This document shows positions 42,829 to 50,619 of a DNA stretch of 64,000 nt, piece after piece. A program made the position numbers and the translations under genes. The stretch is from Hymenobacter metallicola (GTDB lineage Bacteria; Bacteroidota; Bacteroidia; Cytophagales; Hymenobacteraceae). How positions within the stretch are numbered: position 1 is the stretch's first letter; the number at the start of each line of letters is the position of its first letter. The stretch is from positions 124,001 to 188,000 of the forward strand of contig NZ_SRMB01000005.1 in assembly GCF_004745645.1 (NCBI RefSeq), in the 5' to 3' direction. The notes under the pieces are model-generated. The model made no database searches. It was not told the origin of the DNA and saw only the letters and a program-made list of their open reading frames with translations.

Positions 42829-43116
42829 TTAGGCCCACACCGGCTGCCAGGTTTGCTCGGCTACGGCGGCGGTGTTAGTCGAGAGGAAGTCGTTGTAGAG
42901 CTGCTCGGCTCCGCCTTGGTCTACCAGCGGGCGGCCTTCGGTGGGCAGCACCAGCAGCGCTTCCTGGCCGCCCAGGCCCAAGGCCGCGCTGAGCTCCTGC
43001 TGCAGCCGGGCCACGTCGCCTTCGTAGGACTCTTGAATCTTAACTACGGTTAGCGGCTGGCCGTTGTGCTCGATGCGGGCAAACACGCCGGCCGGAATAA
43101 TGGGGTTGGGTTCCAT
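42829..43116 (-). CDS. Small hypothetical protein
   Basis: 95 residues from ATG 43116 (MEPNPIIPAGVFARIE). It appears soluble and folded, with two beta-hairpin-like segments (LTVVKIQESY, EALLVLPTEGRPLVD) and a helix (VARLQQELSAALGLGG). It lies immediately upstream of the UPF0173 gene on the same strand. I do not recognise a family. Confidence 0.65.
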   Translation of the reverse strand: MEPNPIIPAGVFARIEHNGQPLTVVKIQESYEGDVARLQQELSAALGLGGQEALLVLPTEGRPLVDQGGAEQLYNDFLSTNTAAVAEQTWQPVWA

Positions 43117-43278
43117 GTAGTAACTGGTACGATAGTTTCTCTGCGTTACGCAGAAGCAGACCGGAATGGCCATGTCCGCCGGACGCTTGCAAACAAGACA
43201 CTGATACGGAGGGCGGATTTTTACTGGCTACTGCATCTTCCGCAAACTAATCTGTGGCCTTTCTGCGTGGCTTTTCGA

Positions 43279-43286
43279 TACTTTTG
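43279..43286 (+). promoter_or_regulatory. -7 element before the 43322 gene
   Basis: TACTTTTG, 36 bases before the ATG. No -33 TTTG was found. Confidence 0.35.
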
Positions 43287-43321
43287 CCGTTCTCCGCCCT
43301 CTCCTTTTTTCGCCGTATTGC

Positions 43322-43732
43322 ATGTTGGCCTTCTCTCCTGTCTATTTTGAAAATGCTGCCGGCCGGGTGTCCGAGCACCCCAGCGGATTTGCCGTAGTGA
43401 AGTGGCATAAGGGCGTCCGGCGGCTGGAGGATTTTAAAGAGGCGCTTCAGCACCTCGACCGGCTACTACGCCAGCGCCGCTGGAGTAAACTTATTGCCGA
43501 CCAGCGCGACCTGACGCCTTTCACGGCCGAGGAACGTACCTGGACCCTGGAGGAGTGGCTGCCCCTGGCCGTGGGCAACGGGCCCTACCGCTTTGCCGCT
43601 GTGCTGCTGCCTTCCGATGTATTTGCCCGCCTGGCCTCGAAGTCCATCATGTCGGAGTCGCAGGAGAAATTTCTGGCTTATCAGTTCTGTGAAAGCGAAA
43701 ACGAGGCGGTGGCCTGGCTGCTGACGCAATGA
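43322..43732 (+). CDS. Small cytoplasmic protein, SpoIIAA/STAS-like fold suspected
   Basis: 136 residues, no signal or membrane segments. The alternation of strands and helices (GFAVVKWHKGVRRLEDFKEALQHLDRLLRQRRWSKLIADQRDL...) resembles SpoIIAA-like proteins of Bacteroidota, in which a short beta-alpha pattern surrounds an acidic loop. The second half has WLPLAVGNGPYRFAAVLLPSDVF. The fold suggestion is weak; function unknown. Monocistronic with a TACTTTTG element upstream. Confidence 0.65.
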   Translation: MLAFSPVYFENAAGRVSEHPSGFAVVKWHKGVRRLEDFKEALQHLDRLLRQRRWSKLIADQRDLTPFTAEERTWTLEEWLPLAVGNGPYRFAAVLLPSDVFARLASKSIMSESQEKFLAYQFCESENEAVAWLLTQ

Positions 43733-43838
43733 AAGGACTGGGCCGGCTGCGGAACCGCAGCTCCAGCCTTGCCTGCTTATCCTATTTCGTGGGGCTTCGT
43801 AGTAAGAGCATCATCTACTCTTTAACCCGACGACCTGT

Positions 43839-44246
43839 ATGAACGACACCGTCTCGCGCTACGCCCCCTACGTGTACGCCCTGCTGCGCATCGTGGTGGG
43901 ACTCATGTTTGCCATGCACGGCAGCCAGAAGCTGCTGGGTTTCCCCGGCGACAAACCTCCCGTTGAGCTAGCCTCGCTGATGGGGCTGGCCGGTATTATT
44001 GAGTTGGTCGGCGGGCTGCTGATAGCCGTGGGCCTGCTTACGCGCGTGGCTGCTTTTATCAGCAGCGGCACTATGGCGGTGGCTTACTTTATGGCCCATG
44101 CGTCCAACGGGCTGCTGCCCATCATCAACCAAGGCGAACTGGCAGTGGTATACTGCTTCGTATTCCTCTACATCTGGGCCCACGGCCCCGGTATCTGGAG
44201 CATCGACAGCATGATTCGCCGCCCTGACCCGGTTCCGGTGCGGTGA
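43839..44246 (+). CDS. DoxX family membrane protein
   Basis: 135 residues with four membrane helices: YVYALLRIVVGLMFAMHGSQKLLGF, MGLAGIIELVGGLLIAVGLL, VAAFISSGTMAVAYFMAH and LAVVYCFVFLYIWAHGPG. The first helix with its GxMFxxHGxQKL pattern is diagnostic of DoxX/DoxD-like proteins. Some family members form complexes in oxidative-stress defence; the role here is not known. It ends in a strong hairpin shared with the convergent gene. Confidence 0.92.
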   Translation: MNDTVSRYAPYVYALLRIVVGLMFAMHGSQKLLGFPGDKPPVELASLMGLAGIIELVGGLLIAVGLLTRVAAFISSGTMAVAYFMAHASNGLLPIINQGELAVVYCFVFLYIWAHGPGIWSIDSMIRRPDPVPVR

Positions 44247-44274
44247 ATTGCCGGCTTTTTGCTTTCCATACCAG

Positions 44275-44313
44275 CTGCCCCCGATTATTCCGCTTTGGCT
44301 TAATCGGGGGCAG
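44275..44313. terminator. Terminator hairpin between doxX and the convergent gene
   Basis: CTGCCCCCGATTA (44275-44287) with TAATCGGGGGCAG (44301-44313): perfect 13 bp, 13-base loop. Confidence 0.72.
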
Positions 44314-44416
44314 TTCGCGTGTAGGCGGATCGGGCAGGCAGTTGCGGAAAGGTGGCCTCCGCCTTGGCTGGTGTCGGCTCCGGCCGAGCCAACTGCCCAG
44401 CTAGAGCCGGAGTGAT

Positions 44417-44860
44417 TTATAAAACCTGGCTGGCGTCCAGCGCCGTTTGTCCGGCTACTGCGCCGGGCAGCTGGGTGCGGCTTAACAGCTGCGCTAGCCG
44501 CTTGGGCAGCTGGGCCACTGTGAGGGGCAGCGCCGGCCGGGCCACGAGGTGGTAGCGGGTATCGGCCCGCTCGTGCAGGCGGGTTTTCTCGAAGGAGAAC
44601 AGGCCACGCCGGGCGTAGCGGGCAAAGCTCTGGTAACTGCCGGCTTCTTCGGAGCCGTCTTCTACTTCCGCCGCGGTGGCGGCCGTCGTGTCGGGTAGCG
44701 TCAGGAAGTACTGGTGCAGCTCCAGCAGCACTTCCTGGGAGGCCGCCACCGACTCGGGCAAAATGCCGCCGCCCGAGGCTACGTGCAGGATGTGGCCCTG
44801 AATATCGGTGGCAAACCAATCGATGTCGGCGTCTTCCTGGTCTAGTTCGTCGATGCGCAT
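44417..44860 (-). CDS. Unrecognised family protein A (paralogue of the 46479 gene)
   Basis: 147 residues from ATG 44860. The N-terminal part ADIDWFATDIQGHILHVASGGG then ILPESV is closely matched by the protein at 46479-46928, as is YARRGLFSFEKTRL. There is no signal or membrane segment. The two share order and spacing across their length, so they are paralogues. I do not recognise the family; small soluble proteins of this shape are often immunity proteins in Bacteroidota, but this is only a suggestion. Confidence 0.75.
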   Translation of the reverse strand: MRIDELDQEDADIDWFATDIQGHILHVASGGGILPESVAASQEVLLELHQYFLTLPDTTAATAAEVEDGSEEAGSYQSFARYARRGLFSFEKTRLHERADTRYHLVARPALPLTVAQLPKRLAQLLSRTQLPGAVAGQTALDASQVL

Positions 44861-44939
44861 AGCGGGGGCGAGAGGAGGTGAGGCGGCAAAAGTAGCGGGA
44901 AAGTTTCGCTGGCGTTTCTGCTTGGGGCAGGCAGTGCGC

Positions 44940-45278
44940 TTAGGAAATCTGCACCACGCCTTCAATATGGGTTACGGCCCACTGGTCGAGGCGGCGCAGG
45001 ATGGGCGCCAGCTCGGCACCCTTGGTCGAAAGCTGGTAGGTGACTTCGGGCGGGAAACCGTTGTGCACGGTGCGCTCCACCAGCCCGGCCGCTTCCAGCT
45101 GCCGCAGCTGCTCGAGCAGCACTTTCTTGGATACCCGCGGAATGTCGCGCCACAGCTCGGAAAAGCGGCGCGGGCCGGAAAACAGGTGGAAGAAGATGAT
45201 GGGCTTCCACTTGCCCGCCAGCAGGCTCAGCGCCACGCGGGTGGCGCAGAATTCAACGTCGTGGTAGGTATGGCGCAT
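44940..45278 (-). CDS. HxlR-type winged-helix transcription regulator
   Basis: 112 residues from ATG 45278. CATRVALSLLAGKWKPIIFFHLFSGPRRFSELWRDIPRVSKKVLLEQLRQLEAAGLVER is the complete HxlR winged helix, with the N-terminal Cys (FCATRV) often used for sensing electrophiles or oxidation. It is divergent from an MBL-fold hydrolase gene, and a perfect palindrome lies between them. It probably represses or activates that gene and itself. Confidence 0.92.
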   Translation of the reverse strand: MRHTYHDVEFCATRVALSLLAGKWKPIIFFHLFSGPRRFSELWRDIPRVSKKVLLEQLRQLEAAGLVERTVHNGFPPEVTYQLSTKGAELAPILRRLDQWAVTHIEGVVQIS

Positions 45279-45312
45279 AGGGAGAAACAGAAGGGGAAAC
45301 AAAAAGGTGAAC

Positions 45313-45366
45313 AGGTTACCAGCCGGTAACCTTCTTGGGCCGAGGGTCGGGGTCGGGGTACTTTTG
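45313..45366 (+). promoter_or_regulatory. Palindromic operator and promoter of the MBL gene
   Basis: AGGTTACC (45313-45320), 4 bases, GGTAACCT (45325-45332) is a perfect palindrome. It is followed at once by TTG (45335-45337), 21 bases and TACTTTTG (45359-45366), a good Bacteroidota promoter for the gene starting at 45456. The position is right for the HxlR regulator next door. Confidence 0.7.
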
Positions 45367-45455
45367 ACGGGTTCGGGTCAGGCCCGAAACTGCACCAGTT
45401 CGACTTGGTTCCATGTACACCCAGACCACAACGTAACCCGCTTTCTCCATTCTCC

Positions 45456-46217
45456 ATGCAAGTTCAATTAATTCGCAATGCCACGCTGCTCGTGAAGGTA
45501 GCGGGCAAAACCCTGCTGGTCGACCCGCTGCTGGCCCCGCGCTTCCAGTACGACCCGATACCGCAAACGGCCAACCCGGTGCGTAACCCGGTGGTCGACC
45601 TGCCGTTTGCGGCCGCCGAGCTGCCCGCCCTGCTGGCTTCCCTCGACGCGGTGCTGCTCACCCACACCCACCTCGACCACTGGGACACGGTAGCCCAGCA
45701 GCAGCTTCCCAAAGACTTGCCCATCCTGAGCCAGCCCGCCGATACCGAAACCCTGCGCGCCCAGGGCTTCACTCAGGTGCTGCCCATCGACAGCCAGCTC
45801 GACTGGGCAGGAATCCGCTTCTACCGCACCGGCGGGCAGCACGGCCTGGGCGAAATCGGACGGCGCATGGGTATCGTGTCAGGCTTCGTAGTAGAAGCCG
45901 AAGGCCAGCGCCTTTACGTAGCCGGCGACACCATCTGGTGCGAAGAAGTGCGTCAGGCCCTCGACCTCTACCAGCCCACTACCATCGTGGTAAACGCCGG
46001 CGCAGCTCAGTTCCTGCAAGGCGGCCCCATCGTGATGACGGCCGCCGATGTAGCCCAGGTGGCCCAACACGCCCCGCAAGCCACCATCTACGCCGTGCAC
46101 CTGGAAGCCGTGAACCACTGCGCCGAAGACCGCGCCACTACCCGCGCCTACCTGTCCCAGCAGGGCCTCACCGCCCGGGTCCACGTGCCCGCCGACGGCC
46201 AGTGGCTGACTCTGTAG
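45456..46217 (+). CDS. MBL-fold metal-dependent hydrolase
   Basis: 253 residues from ATG 45456 (MQVQLIRNATLLVKVAGKTLLVDPLLAP). The metal motif is THTHLDHWD (HxHxDH), with later ligands in GGQHGLGEIG, VAGDTIWCEE and VHLEAVNH. It is more distant from classical beta-lactamases and similar in layout to the UPF0173 protein at 41998, but clearly a different gene. It is divergent from the HxlR regulator and is probably its main target. Substrate unknown. Confidence 0.88.
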   Translation: MQVQLIRNATLLVKVAGKTLLVDPLLAPRFQYDPIPQTANPVRNPVVDLPFAAAELPALLASLDAVLLTHTHLDHWDTVAQQQLPKDLPILSQPADTETLRAQGFTQVLPIDSQLDWAGIRFYRTGGQHGLGEIGRRMGIVSGFVVEAEGQRLYVAGDTIWCEEVRQALDLYQPTTIVVNAGAAQFLQGGPIVMTAADVAQVAQHAPQATIYAVHLEAVNHCAEDRATTRAYLSQQGLTARVHVPADGQWLTL

Positions 46218-46234
46218 CGTAACCCTGGTTCCAG

Positions 46235-46387
46235 TCTGTCATTCCGAGTCCCGCGAGGAATCTCGCGTGCTGATGTTGTTTTCTCGGTCGTCCTAAATGC
46301 ATAAAGGACCTTCTCACGCTGGAACGAGTCGGATCAACGATAATCGTGCTAGCATGAGAAGGTCCTTCGCAAGCTCAGGATGACAGA
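46235..46387. repeat. REP-like mosaic palindrome
   Basis: Outer arms TCTGTCATTCCGAG (46235-46248) and CTCAGGATGACAGA (46374-46387) are imperfect inverses. An inner pair AAGGACCTTCTCACGCT (46304-46320) and AGCATGAGAAGGTCCTT (46351-46367) matches with one difference. The wording (TGTCATCCTGAGC...GAAGGACCTTCTCA) is that of dispersed repeats I know from Hymenobacter genomes. Confidence 0.72.
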
Positions 46388-46478
46388 CGAGGAATGCGCA
46401 ATCCAGCTACCTAGCTGGTATGAATCGGCCTCAGAGCCGCAAGAGTGGATGCAGAAGCGGCGGAGACTTCTCTCGTGG

Positions 46479-46928
46479 TTATTGGATGATGCTGGTATCA
46501 AGGATAGCCACCTCCGCTACTGGCAAGGGTAGGGTGACTTGAGCTATAAGTGTAACAACGGCAGCAGGTAAAGTAGACAAGGTAATTCTTTGCATAGGAG
46601 CACCTACAAGATGATAATTAGTGTCCAGCAGCTGGTTGAGAGTTGTCTTATCGAAGGAGTAGAGGCCCCGCTGCACGTACTGGGTAAAGCTGCTCAGGTC
46701 GCCGCCGGTGGCAGCAGCTTCTGGCGTCACCTGGATTTGGTGCGTTAAGACTGGCAGGGATGTAAAGTAGTTGGCTATGTTCAGTATGGTTTTCTCCGGT
46801 AGCCGCCCCACTGCTGCGGGAACCAAGCCACCGCCAGACGCGAAATGGATCAGGTGGCCTTGGATGTCCACGGCAAACCAGTCAATATCCAGCCCGAAGT
46901 AGGCCTCTTGCTCGGGTGCGCTATGCAT
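46479..46928 (-). CDS. Unrecognised family protein B (paralogue of the 44417 gene)
   Basis: 149 residues from ATG 46928. LDIDWFAVDIQGHLIHFASGGG then LVPAAVG aligns with the 44417 protein, as does YVQRGLYSFDKTTLNQLLDTNYHLVGAP. Soluble, no Cys pattern. An open frame extends upstream but has no matching residues in the paralogue, which supports the start chosen. Function unknown. A REP-like element lies downstream. Confidence 0.75.
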   Translation of the reverse strand: MHSAPEQEAYFGLDIDWFAVDIQGHLIHFASGGGLVPAAVGRLPEKTILNIANYFTSLPVLTHQIQVTPEAAATGGDLSSFTQYVQRGLYSFDKTTLNQLLDTNYHLVGAPMQRITLSTLPAAVVTLIAQVTLPLPVAEVAILDTSIIQ

Positions 46929-47126
46929 GGTTTCAGTGGGGATGGTAGTTGGGAAGGTAGCAAGTGGCTTGAGAAGCGGCGGGGGTAGAAACGAAAATGC
47001 CCTTTGCAGTCGCTCGGCCGTACCCACTTCTTTCGCATCGAGAAGATCTGCTACGAATTAACCTGTGCTAAGAATAGCAACTTAGCATTGTGGGAAGCTC
47101 GCAACAGAGTCGTTCTGGCGTAGGAG

Positions 47127-47582
47127 TCACTCGGCCTGGCCGAGCGGCTGTGGAGGCGCGCCATAATATTCCAGCAGTTTGCTGGTTAATATAGCTTCAA
47201 CAGTTTCTGTATTTCGAGATTTAAAAAAGTAGTCCGTTATATCAGTGCCGTTCATAAAGCTGTAGCTGTCTCCATTATGAAAGTGTATAGTTGAATAGAA
47301 AGGAGCTGCCTTTGAAAAATTTGAAAAATGCTGAAAGCTATAATGCTTTGTTGACCAAAGTTTTTGAATTACTATAGCCTTCTCTGTAAGCGTGACGTTT
47401 ATTGTAAGCACTAACACTAGTATTAGCACAAAACCTAACAGGCAAACCAGGCCTATGCTACTCAGAGGTCCCTGGAGTAGAAAATATTTGGCTGCTATTA
47501 AAGTAAGCATAGGTAATAGGAATATTAGGATAAGCCACTTCTTTATTCTGGACGAATGAAAGCCTAACGGGATATTTTGCAT
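47127..47582 (-). CDS. Small membrane protein of unknown function, AT-rich
   Basis: 151 residues from ATG 47582; a TTG eight codons upstream is the alternative. Two hydrophobic helices (LILIFLLPMLTLIAAKYFLL, IGLVCLLGFVLILVLVLTI) are followed by a soluble part with beta-strand character (LTEKAIVIQKLWSTKHYSFQHF). The arrangement resembles small membrane-anchored PH-like proteins. The gene and the next one upstream have visibly more A/T than the surrounding DNA. Function unknown. Confidence 0.68.
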   Translation of the reverse strand: MQNIPLGFHSSRIKKWLILIFLLPMLTLIAAKYFLLQGPLSSIGLVCLLGFVLILVLVLTINVTLTEKAIVIQKLWSTKHYSFQHFSNFSKAAPFYSTIHFHNGDSYSFMNGTDITDYFFKSRNTETVEAILTSKLLEYYGAPPQPLGQAE

Positions 47583-47655
47583 ATACTTTTGTGCTGTATT
47601 TATCAACCTTTACTTTGCAGTAATTCGGCACTGCTGAATGACCGGGGGTTGTTGT

Positions 47656-48240
47656 TTACTGATGCAAACTTACTAGTTCATCGTTGCTCGCAAGAGTAGC
47701 CATCATGCTACCGATGGTATCTCTGTATTGAGCCGTGTTGGGGCTGTATATTGTGAGGTCGGTAGCAACTCGGTTTTTAACAAAGGATATGTTTTCTATA
47801 TAATATAGCCGTTGACTACCATCGGCGCTACCGAGGCACCTCATGGCTATATAATTATTTAAGGTGTCAATAGTTATAGACAATAGCCTTAATGTGTTTC
47901 TGGTTCTTGTGTCCAAGGTAACTATACTGGAAGCTGCTGTTCTATTGATGTTGGTGAATGTTTGACGGCTTGTTCTGGAAAACAGCATGCAGTTGTTAAC
48001 TCCTTCCGCCCGCACATTATAGGTAGTGTCAGTGTTAGAAATAATAGTGTCATAAGTGCTCGGTATGATTTGCCAATGTTTAGGTGTATTAATGGTGGCG
48101 TATTTATTCAAAGCAATCTTCTGGCTCAAAGCATGAGTAATGTCATTGGTTTTGTTATCTGATTGGCAGGAGATGATTAAAAAGCCGATAGTGATTAGTG
48201 TAACCGGCAATGAGGTGGGGAATCTGTTGCTGAACTTCAT
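47656..48240 (-). CDS. AT-rich lipoprotein of unknown function
   Basis: 194 residues. The N-terminus SLPVTLITIGFLIISCQSDN has a lipobox-like LIISC, so lipoprotein attachment is likely. The rest is Thr/Asn/Ile-rich without a recognised domain (TLRLLSITIDTLNNYIAMRC, RLYYIENISFVKNR). Base use is markedly more AT-rich than the neighbouring genes, suggesting it was acquired. Its ATG at 48240 is preceded by a terminator hairpin of the mutase gene. Confidence 0.7.
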   Translation of the reverse strand: MKFSNRFPTSLPVTLITIGFLIISCQSDNKTNDITHALSQKIALNKYATINTPKHWQIIPSTYDTIISNTDTTYNVRAEGVNNCMLFSRTSRQTFTNINRTAASSIVTLDTRTRNTLRLLSITIDTLNNYIAMRCLGSADGSQRLYYIENISFVKNRVATDLTIYSPNTAQYRDTIGSMMATLASNDELVSLHQ

Positions 48241-48277
48241 TGCTAATTAAGTGTGAGGTGGCATCATAATAGGATAC

Positions 48278-48309
48278 AAAAAAGCCAAACGGTTACGCTT
48301 GGCTTTTTT
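48278..48309 (-). terminator. Terminator of the mutB gene
   Basis: AAAAAAGCCAA (48278-48288) with TTGGCTTTTTT (48299-48309), with two further pairs inside; T6 on the minus strand. Confidence 0.85.
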
Positions 48310-48333
48310 GTACAAGTAAACTTTGGGAGCTAT

Positions 48334-50469
48334 CTACTCCTCCAGCTTCCGCAGAATCTCCTGCGCCGCTACGGCAATAACCGTCCCGGGGCCATAGACG
48401 CCGACCACACCGGCTGAGTAAAGGAAGTCGTAGTCCTGGGCGGGGATGACGCCGCCGGCAATGACGAGGATGTCTTCGCGGCCGAGCTGGCGCAGCTCCT
48501 GAATCAGCTGGGGAATCAGGGTTTTGTGGCCGGCGGCGAGGCTGCTCACGCCCACTACGTGCACGTCGTTTTCGGTGGCTTGGCGGGCTACTTCGGCGGG
48601 GGTCTGGAACAGGGGCGCGATATCCACGTCGAAGCCCACGTCGGCAAAGGAGGTGGCAATGATCTTGGAGCCCCGGTCGTGGCCGTCCTGGCCCATTTTG
48701 GCCACCATCATGCGGGGGCGGCGGCCTTCAGCGGCGGCAAAGGCATCGGCGGCGGCCCGGGCCTTGGCAAACTCCTCGTCGTAGTTCATCTCGGCCGAGT
48801 ACACCCCCGAAATAGCCCGGATGGTAGCCTGGTGGCGGCCGTACACGGCTTCGAGGGCATCGGAAATCTCGCCCAGCGTAGCGCGCAGGCGGGCCGCGTT
48901 GACGGCCAGTTCCAGTAGGTTGCCTTGCCCGCTGCGGGCGGCGTCGGTCAGGGCTTGCAAGGCGGCTTGCACGGCCTCATTATCCCGCTCGGCCTTGATT
49001 TTGGTGAGGCGGGCAATCTGGGACTCGCGTACGGCGGCGTTGTCGATGTCGAGCACGTCGATTTGCTGCTCGCCTTCGAGGTGGCGGTCGGTGAGGCGGT
49101 ACTTGTTCACGCCCACCACCACTTCCTTGCCGGAGTCGATGCGGGCCTGCTTGCGGGCCGAGGCTTCCTCGATGCGCATCTTGGGCAGGCCGGTTTCAAT
49201 GGCCTTGGCCATGCCGCCCAGGCTTTCCACTTCCTGAATCAGGGCCCAGGCTTTGTCGGCCAGCTCGTGGGTCAGGCTCTCGACGTAGTAAGAGCCACCC
49301 CAGGGGTCCACGACGCGGGTAATGTCGGTTTCGTGCTGGAGGTAGAGCTGGGTGTTGCGGGCAATGCGGGCCGAGAAGTCGGTGGGCAGGGCAATGGCCT
49401 CGTCGAGGGCGTTGGTGTGCAAACTCTGGGTGCCGCCCAGGGCCGCGGCCAGGGCCTCAATGGCGGTGCGGGCCACGTTGTTGAAGGGGTCCTGCTCGGT
49501 GAGCGAGTAGCCCGAGGTCTGGCAGTGGGTGCGCAGGGCCAGGCTTTTGGGGTTCTTCGGGTCGAACTGCTTCATGAGCTTGGCCCAGAGCAGGCGGCCG
49601 GCCCGCAGCTTGGCAATTTCCATGAAGTGGTTCATGCCGATGGCCCAGAAGAAGGAGAGGCGGGGCGCAAACTGGTCGACGTCCATGCCCACGGCCAGCC
49701 CGGCGCGCACGTACTCCAGGCCGTCGGCCAGGGTGTAGGCCAGCTCAATGTCGGCCGTGGCCCCGGCTTCCTGCATGTGGTAGCCCGAGATGCTGATGGA
49801 GTTGAACTTAGGCATGTGCTTGGCCGTGTAAGCGAAGATGTCGGCAATGATGCGCATGCTCGGCTCGGGCGGGTAGATATAGGTGTTGCGCACCATGAAC
49901 TCCTTCAGAATGTCGTTCTGAATGGTGCCCGCCAGCTTCTCGGGGCTCACGCCCTGCTCCTCGGCCGCCGTGATGTAAAAGGCCATAATCGGCAGCACCG
50001 CCCCGTTCATGGTCATCGACACCGACATCTGGTCCAGCGGAATCTGGTCGAACAGAATCTTCATGTCTTCCACCGAGTCGATGGCCACGCCGGCCTTGCC
50101 CACGTCACCTTCCACGCGGGGGTGGTCGGAGTCGTAGCCCCGGTGAGTAGCCAGGTCGAAGGCTACGGAGAGGCCCTTCTGGCCTCCGGCCAGGTTGCGG
50201 CGGTAGAAGGCGTTGGATTCCTCGGCCGTGCTAAAGCCCGCGTACTGCCGGATGGTCCAGGGGTTCTGCACGTACATCGTGGCGTAGGGGCCGCGCAGGT
50301 AGGGCGCCGTGCCCGCCCCGAAGCCCAGGTGGTCGAGCCCAGCCACATCCTCGGCCGAGTAGTGACTTTTCACCGTGATGCCCTCGGGCGTGGTAGTGCC
50401 TTCCGTGGCAGGCGCGGCAGCAGGGAGCGGAGCGGCATTGTAGGGAATGTGGGCAAAATCAGGTTTCAT
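48334..50469 (-). CDS. mutB: Methylmalonyl-CoA mutase, large (catalytic) subunit
   Basis: B12-dependent isomerisation of methylmalonyl-CoA to succinyl-CoA. 711 residues, normal for the large subunit. The N-terminal TIM barrel has PYLRGPYATMYVQNPWTIRQYAGFS and the substrate region HCQTSGYSLTEQDPFNN. The C-terminal cobalamin domain has MMVAKMGQDGHDRGSKIIATSF with the DxHxxG motif that supplies the lower axial His (about residues 590-600). GGVIPAQDYDFLYSAGVVGVYGPGT completes it. The small subunit lies about 1.6 kb away, not adjacent. Confidence 0.97.
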   Translation of the reverse strand: MKPDFAHIPYNAAPLPAAAPATEGTTTPEGITVKSHYSAEDVAGLDHLGFGAGTAPYLRGPYATMYVQNPWTIRQYAGFSTAEESNAFYRRNLAGGQKGLSVAFDLATHRGYDSDHPRVEGDVGKAGVAIDSVEDMKILFDQIPLDQMSVSMTMNGAVLPIMAFYITAAEEQGVSPEKLAGTIQNDILKEFMVRNTYIYPPEPSMRIIADIFAYTAKHMPKFNSISISGYHMQEAGATADIELAYTLADGLEYVRAGLAVGMDVDQFAPRLSFFWAIGMNHFMEIAKLRAGRLLWAKLMKQFDPKNPKSLALRTHCQTSGYSLTEQDPFNNVARTAIEALAAALGGTQSLHTNALDEAIALPTDFSARIARNTQLYLQHETDITRVVDPWGGSYYVESLTHELADKAWALIQEVESLGGMAKAIETGLPKMRIEEASARKQARIDSGKEVVVGVNKYRLTDRHLEGEQQIDVLDIDNAAVRESQIARLTKIKAERDNEAVQAALQALTDAARSGQGNLLELAVNAARLRATLGEISDALEAVYGRHQATIRAISGVYSAEMNYDEEFAKARAAADAFAAAEGRRPRMMVAKMGQDGHDRGSKIIATSFADVGFDVDIAPLFQTPAEVARQATENDVHVVGVSSLAAGHKTLIPQLIQELRQLGREDILVIAGGVIPAQDYDFLYSAGVVGVYGPGTVIAVAAQEILRKLEE

Positions 50470-50576
50470 CGGGCAAGCGAAAGGACGGGTGGTCGAAAAC
50501 GAATTAAGGCAGGAAAGATACTTGGTTTAGCGCGAAAGAAAGTTTTGAGTGGTGTAGCAAGTAGATCTAATTATTC

Positions 50577-50584
50577 TATATTTG
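50577..50584 (+). promoter_or_regulatory. -7 element of the outer-membrane gene at 50620
   Basis: TATATTTG, 36 bases before the ATG. The nearest TTTG is 29 bases upstream, too far for a standard -33. Confidence 0.35.
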
Positions 50585-50619
50585 ATTATTATTTCAATTG
50601 TTCAATATTCTATAACTGA

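Noticed and set aside
48925..50619. 564-codon plus-strand frame opposite mutB
   Set aside because: mutB is certain from its B12 motif and length; the opposite frame is low-complexity Gly/Val/His.
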